Below are positions 54,564 through 62,459 of a stretch of DNA of 64,000 nucleotides, piece by piece. Source of the DNA: Pseudoxanthomonas mexicana (GTDB lineage: Bacteria; Pseudomonadota; Gammaproteobacteria; Xanthomonadales; Xanthomonadaceae); assembly GCF_001556105.1 (NCBI RefSeq), contig NZ_LSIF01000036.1, positions 22,778-86,777 on the forward strand. Reading direction: 5' to 3'. The position numbers were made by a program, and so were the translations under genes. The number at the start of each line of letters is the position of its first letter. Positions within the stretch are counted from its first letter, which is position 1. The notes beneath the pieces are model-generated. The model made no database searches. It was not told the origin of the DNA and worked only from the letters and a program-made list of their open reading frames with translations.

Positions 54564-56214
54564 GCATCCCCCCTTCAAAATGCCTCGTCGCGCTGTCCGC
54601 CATTCGCGCATGGACTCGTTCGAGGGTTTCCGGCACGGCGAAAATTGCTAATGCGAAGTTCGCCCGCGTCATGCCGAGATAGAGCATCCGGCCCAATTCA
54701 TCGTCCCCAGATCGAGGCCCGGTGAGACATAGCACCAGAAAGCCAGATTCTAGTCCCCGAAACGCGTCGATACTGGCGTATGCAAGTCGCGCATCCCGTC
54801 CCACTGAAGCTCCCCATGGCTTGACGCCAAACCCTCCCAGGTGGGCGACCTCATTGGCCAAGTCCATGGGACTCTCGTCGTTGGTTATGAGCGCAATGCT
54901 CGCGAGCGAGATATCTTCGTCCAGCCATTCCCGAATACGTTCCGATATGGCATTTGCCGCCTCCTTACGGTCTTCGACGGCCAACATCGTCGGGCGCTGG
55001 CCCCTTCCGCTAACTATCGCGTGGCCTAGCGGAACGCCAGCAGCCAATTCGACGGTCGTGATGATCTCCGGGGTGTTGCGGCAGTTCTTGGAAAGCTTGG
55101 GGCGCACTGACGCCGCCGAAGACAGCATCGCCACGCCGGCGTCCATTTCCTTCCTCGTATATGGCGACTGGTAGTTCACGTCGCCAAACCATGCCCATCT
55201 CCCCAGCTTGATCCCTCCTTCGACCACGGAGTCCAGAAGCTCGATTTTTTCCTTGGAGAGGAGCTGCTGGCCTTCGTCGACGATCAATACGGACACCTTC
55301 TGCCGCTCTGCAGGAGGAAGTGTCTCGATTTCACCTAAGGTGGCGATGGCCCTGCCGATGTCGGATTGTTCTCGTAGCACGGCTGCCAACGCGTCCGTGC
55401 CCACCACGAAGAGCAGGGAGTCGCCCGCACCAATCGATCGCCTTGCCATTTCCGTCGCTAAAAGCGTCTTCCCGCATCCTGCGGGAGACGAACAGTAGAT
55501 GCGTTCGGCGCCAGCCCAATGATCCAGAATTTCGTACTGTTCTTCCGTCAGGGCAAGCATTTCTTCGTTGAAGCGATCACGTGCCAAGGCCAAAGCCTGC
55601 ACACGCTCAAACTCAGGACGAAACAATCGAACGAGCTCGGCAACATCTCGTTCGGCGATCTTGCGCGAAGAGCTATTCTTCCGTGCCCAGTACTGCGCAA
55701 CGCCTTCCAAGAAGAGCTGGAGCTTCGCTGGACTAGCAAGGTCTTCACGGGCACCAATTAATTCTTCGGGAAACTCGGGGCCACCCAGCAGTTCCCCCAA
55801 GTCACTCCGTCCCATCCCAGCTAGGATCACGCAAAACCCTGCCGGGTATGCCGTCGCAAATCCCGCGCCTAGCCTAGGCGCAACGTAATTTCGGTCTAGC
55901 GAGAAGAAGGCATCCTTGGCCTGTACGAGTGGTGACTTGCCTCTGGTGACAACGCGGCCAAGTCGATCTTCGTAGTGCCATCGACCTCCTTTGCAGGACA
56001 CATCGCCACCCTTTACTTCGATAGCGACGAGGCCTTTTGCCCCAACGAGCAAGAAATCGATCTCACCCCAACGCTGGTAGGCATGCTCGGCGAGGTTTAG
56101 CGAGTTAAGTGCACGTGCGGCGCCTCCACCCCAATCTACAGATCGCAGGAGCGAAAGGACCTTCCTTTCGGATCCAGTTGCCTCAGCAGCTGGCATGTTT
56201 GGAATGACTTGCAT
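54556..56214 (-). CDS. NERD nuclease-domain / SF1 helicase fusion protein
   Basis: 552 residues. Residues 40-110 form a NERD domain with EIDFLLVG and AIEVKGG (Glu51, Asp53, Glu66, Lys68), the restriction-endonuclease-like active-site pattern. From about 225 an SF1 ATPase follows: SSPAGCGKT (Walker A, 242-250), VLIVDEGQ (309-316), KNCRNTPEI and a late YLGMTRANFAL. A GAGGGG lies six bases before the ATG. It is the first large gene of the array, upstream of and overlapping the DrmA-like gene. NERD-helicases occur in defence islands; here it may supply the nuclease function that DrmC gives in classical DISARM. Confidence 0.85.
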   Translation of the reverse strand: MQVIPNMPAAEATGSERKVLSLLRSVDWGGGAARALNSLNLAEHAYQRWGEIDFLLVGAKGLVAIEVKGGDVSCKGGRWHYEDRLGRVVTRGKSPLVQAKDAFFSLDRNYVAPRLGAGFATAYPAGFCVILAGMGRSDLGELLGGPEFPEELIGAREDLASPAKLQLFLEGVAQYWARKNSSSRKIAERDVAELVRLFRPEFERVQALALARDRFNEEMLALTEEQYEILDHWAGAERIYCSSPAGCGKTLLATEMARRSIGAGDSLLFVVGTDALAAVLREQSDIGRAIATLGEIETLPPAERQKVSVLIVDEGQQLLSKEKIELLDSVVEGGIKLGRWAWFGDVNYQSPYTRKEMDAGVAMLSSAASVRPKLSKNCRNTPEIITTVELAAGVPLGHAIVSGRGQRPTMLAVEDRKEAANAISERIREWLDEDISLASIALITNDESPMDLANEVAHLGGFGVKPWGASVGRDARLAYASIDAFRGLESGFLVLCLTGPRSGDDELGRMLYLGMTRANFALAIFAVPETLERVHARMADSATRHFEGGMRG

Positions 56215-56262
56215 CTCCCCGCCCCTCTACCACTCCAGTCGCATCTTCCCAAGATGGAACGC

Positions 56263-56514
56263 TCATTGAACGACGTCTGGCGATCCCACCATCTCATCCG
56301 CCACGTGTTCCACAAGGTCTTCGATCCGGCACCCGAAGTAAGTACAGAGCTTGTCGAGCACATCCGTCTGAACGTTGGCCCCGTGCTGGTTAGCCAACTT
56401 TGAGAGCGTCATTCGGTTAAGTCCGGTCGCTGCGGCAATTTCCTGCAGCTGGATCCGCTTCCGCTCCCGGAACTCAAGGTCAGCTATGCGCTCTCGCAGC
56501 TTAAACCTTAACAT
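56263..56514 (-). CDS. XRE/Cro-type HTH regulator
   Basis: 83 residues from the ATG of MLRFKLRERIADLEFRERKR, the usual start of this group; a longer frame adds 10 hydrophobic residues of doubtful value. The helix-turn-helix is IQLQEIAAATGLNRMTLSKL, and the tail LDKLCTYFGCRIEDLVEHV is typical of small repressors that control defence or mobile genes. It lies 48 bp upstream of the NERD-helicase gene and probably represses the array and the divergent excisionase promoter. Confidence 0.85.
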   Translation of the reverse strand: MLRFKLRERIADLEFRERKRIQLQEIAAATGLNRMTLSKLANQHGANVQTDVLDKLCTYFGCRIEDLVEHVADEMVGSPDVVQ

Positions 56515-56537
56515 AAGATAAATTCCGCTTATTAAAA

Positions 56538-56615
56538 CTATCAAACGATCTTGCTTTTCATCATTCGATAGCTAATATCGTCATCTCACGATGATTTAAA
56601 CCATCATGCGATAGC
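56538..56615. promoter_or_regulatory. AT-rich divergent control region with repeated operator-like sites
   Basis: CATCATTCGATAGC (56559-56572) and CATCATGCGATAGC (56602-56615) are direct repeats with one mismatch. A related inverted copy, CTATCAAACGATC, lies at 56538-56550. ATGAT and ATCAT also form an inverted pair around TTTAAAC at 56590-56607. These sit between the XRE gene and the excisionase-like gene, so they are likely binding sites for one of these two proteins. Confidence 0.55.
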
Positions 56616-56639
56616 GATTATTTGCACAGGAGAATGCTG

Positions 56640-56876
56640 ATGAGCATCACGTACCTTACCACCGAACAGCTGTCGGAACGCATCCACTACGACGTCCGGA
56701 CCATCCGCAACCGCCTCAAGGACAGCGTCCTGCTGGAAGGAATTCATTACATCCGTCCCTTTGGTGGGCGGAAGCTGCTTTTCCTTTGGGAGGCCATTGA
56801 GCGCGACATCCACACCGCCTCCTCGGCGCATGTCCCGCTGATTCCGATGGCCAACGGCGGAGTGGCGCATGGCTAA
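56640..56876 (+). CDS. excisionase/AlpA-like HTH protein
   Basis: 78 residues. AGGAG lies seven bases before this ATG, which decides against the ATG six bases earlier. ITYLTTEQLSERIHYDVRTI followed by RNRLKDSVLLEGIHYIRP is a winged-helix/MerR-like excisionase fold that reads DNA next to attachment sites. Its last eight bases overlap the integrase start, so the two are expressed together and are probably the recombination module of the island. Confidence 0.78.
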   Translation: MSITYLTTEQLSERIHYDVRTIRNRLKDSVLLEGIHYIRPFGGRKLLFLWEAIERDIHTASSAHVPLIPMANGGVAHG

Positions 56877-58185
56877 GGTTCGCGCGCGCCCCGAGACCAA
56901 CTGCCTCTACCTAGACTTTTCGTTCCGCGGCAAACGATGCAAGGAGCAGACGGCCCTGAAAGACACAGCGGCCAACCGACGAACTCTGGAGGCCTTTGCC
57001 AACCGCATCAAGCGCGAGATGGCCAAGGGCAGGTTCGACTACCGGGCGTTCTTTCCAGACAGTCCTCGCGCCGCCCAGTTTGACGGCGACATGGAGGCCG
57101 CCCCGACGGTTGTGGCGACAAGCGGCAATACCTTGCCAGATATGGGCCCTGCTATGCCGACGCCGACGCTGACGCAGTTCGCCGGGACCTGGTACCAAGA
57201 GAACCTGCCGCGCTGGCGCCAGACTCATGCCGACACGGTTCAAGGGACCCTGCGCCAGCACATTCTTCCCAAGCTAGGTGACAAGCCGCTGGCTGAAATC
57301 ACCCGAGCAGACTTGCTGGCCTTCCGGGCCGAGCTGGGCAAGCAAACCGGCAAAGGCGGCGGCGCCTTGTCTCCCTCGCGGATCAATCACATCATGACGC
57401 CGTTGCGTATGCTGATGGCCGAGGCCTCCGAGCGCTATGAGTTCCTCACCCCGTTCCGGAACATCAAGCCGCTGCGCCTGCCCAAGCTCGACATCCAGCC
57501 GCTTTCGCTGGATGAGGTCCACCGTGCGCTCGGCACCGTCCGAAAAGACTGGCATCCGTACCTGGCTGCCCGCTTCTTCACGGGGATGCGGACAGGCGAG
57601 ATCAATGCGCTGGAGTGGAAGCACATCGACTTCGAGCAGGATCTGATCCTGATCCGCCAGTCGATCGTCAAAGGGAGGTTGGAGAACACCAAGACCGATG
57701 GTTCGATGAGGGATATCCCCATGGTTCCCTTGGTGCGCACGGCCCTGCTTGAACAGCGGAAACTGGTTTCTGAGGATTGCCGCTGGGTTTTTGCACAGCG
57801 CAACGGTGATCCGATCAACTTGGTCAACTTCACCAACCGGGTCTGGCATCCCCTGCTCCGCCATCTCGGCTTGGCGCCCCGCAGGCCGTATCAGACTCGC
57901 CATACGGCGGCCACGCTGATGCTGGCCTCAGGCGAGAATCCGGAGTGGGTGGCCCGGACCTTGGGCCATGCCAATACGGAAATGTTGTTCCGGGTCTACT
58001 CGCGCTACGTGCCCAACCTTACCCGCAACGACGGCAAGGCCTTCACGGGGCTGGTCACCGCCTCCTCCATGCCGACCAGTAGCACTCCCCGGACGAAGGA
58101 TGCCCCTCAGGGCACGACCACTCCCTTATCTGTGCTGACGCGCAAACAGCTCGAAGCCTTGGTCGCTCAACTTCAGCAGCAGTAG
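56869..58185 (+). CDS. tyrosine-type site-specific integrase
   Basis: 438 residues. The N-terminal 60 residues (TNCLYLDFSFRGKRCKEQTA) are an arm-type DNA-binding domain of the DUF3596 kind. A core-binding domain spans about 100-200. The catalytic domain shows Arg241 (TGMRTGEINALEW), Arg344 in YQTRHTAAT, His367 in TLGHANTE and the nucleophile Tyr377 in FRVYSRYV. The usual first His of HxxR is Tyr here. It is the likely recombinase for insertion at the tRNA-Arg gene, although it lies 14 kb from it, with the defence array in between. Confidence 0.93.
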   Translation: MAKVRARPETNCLYLDFSFRGKRCKEQTALKDTAANRRTLEAFANRIKREMAKGRFDYRAFFPDSPRAAQFDGDMEAAPTVVATSGNTLPDMGPAMPTPTLTQFAGTWYQENLPRWRQTHADTVQGTLRQHILPKLGDKPLAEITRADLLAFRAELGKQTGKGGGALSPSRINHIMTPLRMLMAEASERYEFLTPFRNIKPLRLPKLDIQPLSLDEVHRALGTVRKDWHPYLAARFFTGMRTGEINALEWKHIDFEQDLILIRQSIVKGRLENTKTDGSMRDIPMVPLVRTALLEQRKLVSEDCRWVFAQRNGDPINLVNFTNRVWHPLLRHLGLAPRRPYQTRHTAATLMLASGENPEWVARTLGHANTEMLFRVYSRYVPNLTRNDGKAFTGLVTASSMPTSSTPRTKDAPQGTTTPLSVLTRKQLEALVAQLQQQ

Positions 58186-58303
58186 CGGCTCCGCCGAGAA
58201 CACCCCCCAACCGCCGAACAAGCCCCGCTTGACGCTCTTGCGTCGAGCCGAGTCCTCCTGCGTCTCAGAACCCACTCGACATCTACTTATCCAAGGAAGA
58301 CCC

Positions 58304-59161
58304 ATGAACAAGCACCCCCTCATCACCCAACCCGTCACCTTCGATGCCGTTCTCGAACCTGGCCTGATCTGTGGCGATGGCCTCCAGTCGGTACGCGTGC
58401 TCCATCCGGACGGCGAGCTCGCCGCGTGGACCTGGCATCACTTCGATGCAGCCAACACGGACTCCGTGCTGACTGCCACCGTGAGCATCCACCCCCTTGG
58501 CTATCCCGTGGGACTGACCTCGGTCATTGATCGCATCCAGTGGCAGCCGGCCTTGCAGGTCATCGACTTGATCCCCGAGGTCACAGGCACCGCGAAACTG
58601 GTCGCTCGCTTTCGCGCGTTGGTGGATCAGATCCGCCACCCGGGTATGCAGCAGCTGCTCCAGGACGTCTTCGCCCTGCGCCCGCTGTTCTACAACTACT
58701 GGAACGCGACCATCGAGGTCGACGGCAAGGCCTGCTCCCTAGCGCAGAAGGCCATCACGAATGCCGAGCTGGTGCAGTGGGGAGTTGGATTGTCGTCTTT
58801 CCAGCGCGCAGTGGGCATGACGTTCGCCCTGCTCCGAAACGCAGGACAGGCTTGGCCACGCGAGCAATGGTCCGATGGCGAACATGCATTGCACCTGCTC
58901 CGGCAGATCGATGGATCCATGTCGCATCTTGCCCAAGGGTACTCGGAGGATGCAGACGTGCTGAGGGAACTGATGGAGCACGAGTATCGCCTCTCTCTCA
59001 GCCCGCTGGCCTTGTCCACCCTGGAGCATGTCAATCACTTGGCTGACATGAGCTGGCTTGATGCCCACTGGGATGGACTGGACGGACAACAGGCTGGCAC
59101 CCGGAGCAATCTGGTTTCCCTGAACGCCTTCCGGCGTCGTCGAGCTTCGAGGTCTAGCTGA
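58304..59161 (+). CDS. uncharacterised island protein
   Basis: 285 residues from the ATG preceded by AAGGAAG. The sequence is a mixed alpha/beta protein with WQPALQVIDLIPEV, FRALVDQIRHPGMQQLLQDV and a long helical C-terminus ending in a basic RRRRASRS tail. The HPGMQQLLQDVF region is faintly like helical segments of HD-type or TraI_2 relaxase proteins, but no HD metal motif is seen, so no function is proposed. It follows the integrase by 118 bp. Confidence 0.65.
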   Translation: MNKHPLITQPVTFDAVLEPGLICGDGLQSVRVLHPDGELAAWTWHHFDAANTDSVLTATVSIHPLGYPVGLTSVIDRIQWQPALQVIDLIPEVTGTAKLVARFRALVDQIRHPGMQQLLQDVFALRPLFYNYWNATIEVDGKACSLAQKAITNAELVQWGVGLSSFQRAVGMTFALLRNAGQAWPREQWSDGEHALHLLRQIDGSMSHLAQGYSEDADVLRELMEHEYRLSLSPLALSTLEHVNHLADMSWLDAHWDGLDGQQAGTRSNLVSLNAFRRRRASRSS

Positions 59162-59223
59162 CACCCTCATTCTGTCCAATATGGACGCAGCCGACGATCT
59201 GGCTGTAAGACTGCTTCACAGGC

Positions 59224-59586
59224 TCAACCATTCTGTCCGCTTGCGATGGATTGAAGGTATCGCAGGACCTTGTCCGTTTCGCCGGCGCCGATGACCTGCA
59301 GGATCGTCCTGCCATTGAACACCCTCACGGGCGCCCTTCCCATCAGCAACAGCGCATCATGCGAGGCACGCTTCATCTCCAAGACTACGGCCGAGATGTG
59401 CTCGACATCCGCCAGCTTCCTCTGCAAAGCAGAAGTCCGCCAGATCTCTGGCTGCCTCTCCTCTTGGCATTCCAAGGCCGCCGCTAGCTCCGGAAGCGCC
59501 AAGCCGAGGCGGGCGGCGACTTGCGCCGGGTCAATAGAGGATTGCCCAGCTGGACGCTCCTCGGTACCCGCTCCAGTCCTGCTCAT
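59224..59586 (-). CDS. MbcA/ParS/Xre-type antitoxin-like protein (DUF2384)
   Basis: 120 residues. The C-terminus LLMGRAPVRVFNGRTILQVI with GAGETDKVLRYLQSI matches the toxin-binding domain of Xre-MbcA-ParS antitoxins, where a G-[RKT]-T/P-x-E/I-x-L pattern precedes a GE-x4-V helix. Residues 18-60 (DPAQVAARLGLALPELAAAL) form a helical N-terminal DNA-binding-like part. Such antitoxins usually sit beside a RES-family NAD-degrading toxin; none is adjacent here. Confidence 0.6.
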   Translation of the reverse strand: MSRTGAGTEERPAGQSSIDPAQVAARLGLALPELAAALECQEERQPEIWRTSALQRKLADVEHISAVVLEMKRASHDALLLMGRAPVRVFNGRTILQVIGAGETDKVLRYLQSIASGQNG

Positions 59587-59692
59587 TACCCAATCTCCCG
59601 GACGTCATGGATCGACATGTTCGCGATCAAGCGTCTCACTCGCTGATATCTGCGGTAGCCATGCTCTCACCCAAATAACCCGAGGCCATCAC

Positions 59693-59977
59693 ATGACCAT
59701 GCCAGATGAACGAACACGCGCTCTATTGTGGGCAGGGAGTTTCCTTGTCGACATTGCGCGTGACGATGTACTTCCTATGCCTCTCAGGCGAAAGGCCGCA
59801 ACAATCGCGAGACACTTCCCCACTGTGGAAGACGTCGCCTGGCTGGCGGAGTCCATTCGCGACTCTGTTCTCAGCATCCAGTTGGCCTCACCAGAACAGG
59901 CACTTCCAGAACAGAGTGACTGGGACTTCGAACCGTTGAGACATTCCACGAGGCTTAGCTGGCCCGAAGGCCCATAA
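59693..59977 (+). CDS. BPSL0761-family small protein
   Basis: 94 residues. MTMPDERTRALLWAGSFLVD followed by ARDDVLPMPLRRKAATIARH and FPTVEDV is the conserved pattern of the BPSL0761 family, short proteins found mainly in proteobacterial accessory regions near DUF2384 antitoxin-like genes. The function is unknown. The ATG is the family start; the open frame upstream is a shadow of the minus-strand antitoxin-like gene. Confidence 0.72.
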   Translation: MTMPDERTRALLWAGSFLVDIARDDVLPMPLRRKAATIARHFPTVEDVAWLAESIRDSVLSIQLASPEQALPEQSDWDFEPLRHSTRLSWPEGP

Positions 59978-60098
59978 TTTCAAGAGCTGGCAGCCATCCA
60001 GTGGCGCGGCAACCGAACGGACCCTACGACCTGAGATATCGAACACTCCTGCAATTCGAGCAGCAGCACCGGATTGTTCCATCAAGAGCATACGCGTC

Positions 60099-60476
60099 AT
60101 GACATTCGCTCAACAGAAGCCATCAAGTAGCTTCCTACGGGGACTATGTGAAAACGGAACCATTTCCCCGAGGCTGTTCGCCGAACAGTTCCGCATTGAC
60201 TTGAAGACGCTGGCTGATCTGGCACACGTCTCGCCAGAAGCCATCTCGCATGTTCCGGAGTCGGAGCTATTGCAGGACTACATGCACAGCGCCGCTAGCG
60301 TGATATCCGCACTTCTCGAGTGCAGTGACTTGGACATCGAGCGCGCCATCACCTGGTTTCGTCATGCTCCATTGATCGAGCTGGGAGGCGATACCGCCGA
60401 GCAGTACGTGTCTAAAGGGAGGACCGCCGCGGTTCATGCATACGCTCTGAACCTAGCGGTAGGAGCCACGGGTTAA
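60099..60476 (+). CDS. MbcA/ParS/Xre-type antitoxin-like protein (DUF2384)
   Basis: 125 residues. ISPRLFAEQFRIDLKTLADL followed by AHVSPEAI is an N-terminal helix-turn-helix-like part. IERAITWFRHAPLIELGGDT with AEQYVSKGRTAAVHAYALNL is the toxin-binding domain pattern (W-x3-P-x6-G-x-T-x3-x5-GR-x3-V). No RES toxin gene follows; the next gene is an unrelated unknown. It may act in trans or have lost its partner. Confidence 0.68.
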   Translation: MTFAQQKPSSSFLRGLCENGTISPRLFAEQFRIDLKTLADLAHVSPEAISHVPESELLQDYMHSAASVISALLECSDLDIERAITWFRHAPLIELGGDTAEQYVSKGRTAAVHAYALNLAVGATG

Positions 60477-60620
60477 CTGTGAATCGCGCGTCCAAGACCT
60501 GGCTAAAGCGGTCATGTCCGCCTCAAGGCTACTACCGAATGGAACTCGCGAGGCAGACGAACGTGCACTAGTATCTGCCGAACAGCGCCAACCATCATCC
60601 TCTTGGGGAAGGGGAGCCGA

Positions 60621-61508
60621 ATGAGAATTGAGCCATCGGTTGTCAGTGATCTGGTCACCAAAGCCGACCGACTGCAGCTCGCCGCTGTCATCCCTGCGGA
60701 CTTCGGTCGCATGGATGTCGCCAGGGAGTTGTCGGACCTACGATCTCGCCTGTCAAAGAAGATCGACGAGAAGCTGCAGCCCTGGTTCATCCTACTGGAC
60801 GAAAGCGTCCAGTTCTTTGTGCAGTTCGAAAGGTTCTTGTATCAGTTCCCACTGAGTAACGAGCTCATGGGTTACGCCGTCATGGTCTCCAAGCTCAAGA
60901 GGGACATTCTGTCGATAAGGGAGCTTCTTGCCATCGGGCAAGACATGACGGCCCGGGTTCTTGCTCGAACTTTTATCGAGGACATCGAGATCGCGATGGC
61001 GTTGGCACTTAGTGCAGACACGTGCCGTGCCTTTGCGAGCACACATGATACGAACGACTTCTGGAACAAGCATATCGGCTACGGCAAGGTGTACGACAAG
61101 ATGACCCAGTATCTTCTTGCGTGCGGCGTTCCAGAGGATCGAGCACGTGTACTGGTGGAGCGTCATCGGGAAGCCAAGAAGATGTTCTCAGAGAGCACGC
61201 ATGGAGGTCGCAACTCATCGTTGTTCAGCGCCTTCTCACCAGCACTATCGGATCCCAGCCAAGTCAACTTCCTTTCCTTAGGCGCACTTACCTACGCCAC
61301 AGCCGAGTTGGCGCTCTTTGTCGCTCAGGAAACGCATGCCTTTGCAGGTTCGGTTGTGAACGGGACCATGCATCCTCGACCGCTTCATCTGTATGAGGAA
61401 TTTGAGACAACTGGCAGATTCATGACCGCTGCCGGTTCCGCCTACGTGCTTCAGGAACTCCTACTTCGGTACGAGGAGTCGCTCCAATCTCTGGGAGACT
61501 CGCTATGA
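60621..61508 (+). CDS. uncharacterised helical protein
   Basis: 295 residues from an ATG preceded by GGGGAAGGGGAG; a start 18 bases earlier would lie inside that ribosome-binding site. It is mostly alpha-helical, with SRLSKKIDEKLQPWFILLDE, RELLAIGQDMTARVLARTFI and a GALTYATAELALFVAQETHA segment. The pattern loosely recalls DUF5677/HEPN-like helical bundles, but no R-x4-6-H nuclease motif is evident. No function is assigned. Confidence 0.68.
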   Translation: MRIEPSVVSDLVTKADRLQLAAVIPADFGRMDVARELSDLRSRLSKKIDEKLQPWFILLDESVQFFVQFERFLYQFPLSNELMGYAVMVSKLKRDILSIRELLAIGQDMTARVLARTFIEDIEIAMALALSADTCRAFASTHDTNDFWNKHIGYGKVYDKMTQYLLACGVPEDRARVLVERHREAKKMFSESTHGGRNSSLFSAFSPALSDPSQVNFLSLGALTYATAELALFVAQETHAFAGSVVNGTMHPRPLHLYEEFETTGRFMTAAGSAYVLQELLLRYEESLQSLGDSL

Positions 61509-61586
61509 CCTACCTAGGCTGACACGGTAAGAAGTTCCAGCCACTGAACACAGAAGCCCGACTGACCAACAGAACAGGTGAAATGA

Positions 61587-62459
61587 ATGAAGTATCTGAA
61601 AGGTGAGCGCGTGGTCCACCCAGGAATGCCAGCTTGGGGGATCGGTGAAGTCCTCGAGGAAAGCAGCGAGGATCACGTACGGATCTTCTTTGTCGGTACC
61701 GGGGAGAAGAAGCTTTCCTTGAAGCATGTCATGCCGGTTCGAGTCTCAGGGAACGAGGCGGCGCATCCCATTCTGGACAACCTGAGGATTTCAAAGTCTG
61801 CCAGTGGCATCCGCTATCAGAGTCTGCCAGAGTCTATCCAGATCTTCCTGGCGCAGTTCCCCGGAGGATTTCGGGGGGAGCGATTTGCAAGACATGAGCG
61901 GGACTACAAGGACAAGGCCAACAGGCAAGCCTCTGACCTTCTCGGCAAGGAGCCATTCGACGCACTCCTGGCGGCAGGTGATCACGCCGAGGTGGTCCGA
62001 CGCGCCCTCAAGCTCATCAATGCCACGAATCTAGTGTATCCGGGCGAGAAGATCTCCCTCCGCGACGGCCTGAAGAGTGAAGCGGGACGCAGTCTTTTCT
62101 CGTTGGCTCTTCATGGACTTTTGCACGGAGACGACTCTTTTGAGGGTCGGTTCTCTGGGTTCGCCAAGGTGTTGGATGGCATCGGTGCTGGTAAGTGGAC
62201 AACAGCCACCTACTTCCCGTTCTTCCTTCGCCCCGATCAGTACATGTTCGTCAAGCCAACGATCACACAGTTCGCGGCTGAGCTATGTGGGTTCGAGTTG
62301 AATTACACGCCCCAGCTCAACTGGCGAACCTATCACTCTGTACTTGGCTTCTCCCGCTATCTTTTTGACGCTCTAGAGGAGCTGGAGCCGCGAGACATGA
62401 TTGATGTCCAGTCCTTCATGTGGTGCATAGCGCCCGGTACTTATGCCGACGGGGAGTAG
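61587..62459 (+). CDS. DUF3553-type N-domain protein of unknown function
   Basis: 290 residues. The first 55 residues (KGERVVHPGMPAWGIGEVLE and DHVRIFFVGTGEKKL) form an SH3-like beta-barrel as in DUF3553, otherwise found at the C-terminus of UvrD-type proteins. The rest is helical and contains no motif I recognise. Its 3' end overlaps the next gene, an antitoxin-like protein, by 17 bases, so the two are coupled and might be a toxin-antitoxin or effector-regulator pair. Confidence 0.7.
   Translation: MKYLKGERVVHPGMPAWGIGEVLEESSEDHVRIFFVGTGEKKLSLKHVMPVRVSGNEAAHPILDNLRISKSASGIRYQSLPESIQIFLAQFPGGFRGERFARHERDYKDKANRQASDLLGKEPFDALLAAGDHAEVVRRALKLINATNLVYPGEKISLRDGLKSEAGRSLFSLALHGLLHGDDSFEGRFSGFAKVLDGIGAGKWTTATYFPFFLRPDQYMFVKPTITQFAAELCGFELNYTPQLNWRTYHSVLGFSRYLFDALEELEPRDMIDVQSFMWCIAPGTYADGE

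Noticed and set aside
56515-56544. Longer start for the XRE regulator
   Set aside because: The ten extra residues are hydrophobic and unlike the family, and the standard MLRFKLRERI start is available.
59224-59586. A complete RES-Xre toxin-antitoxin pair
   Set aside because: An antitoxin-like protein is present but no frame next to it resembles a RES toxin, so a full pair is not claimed.
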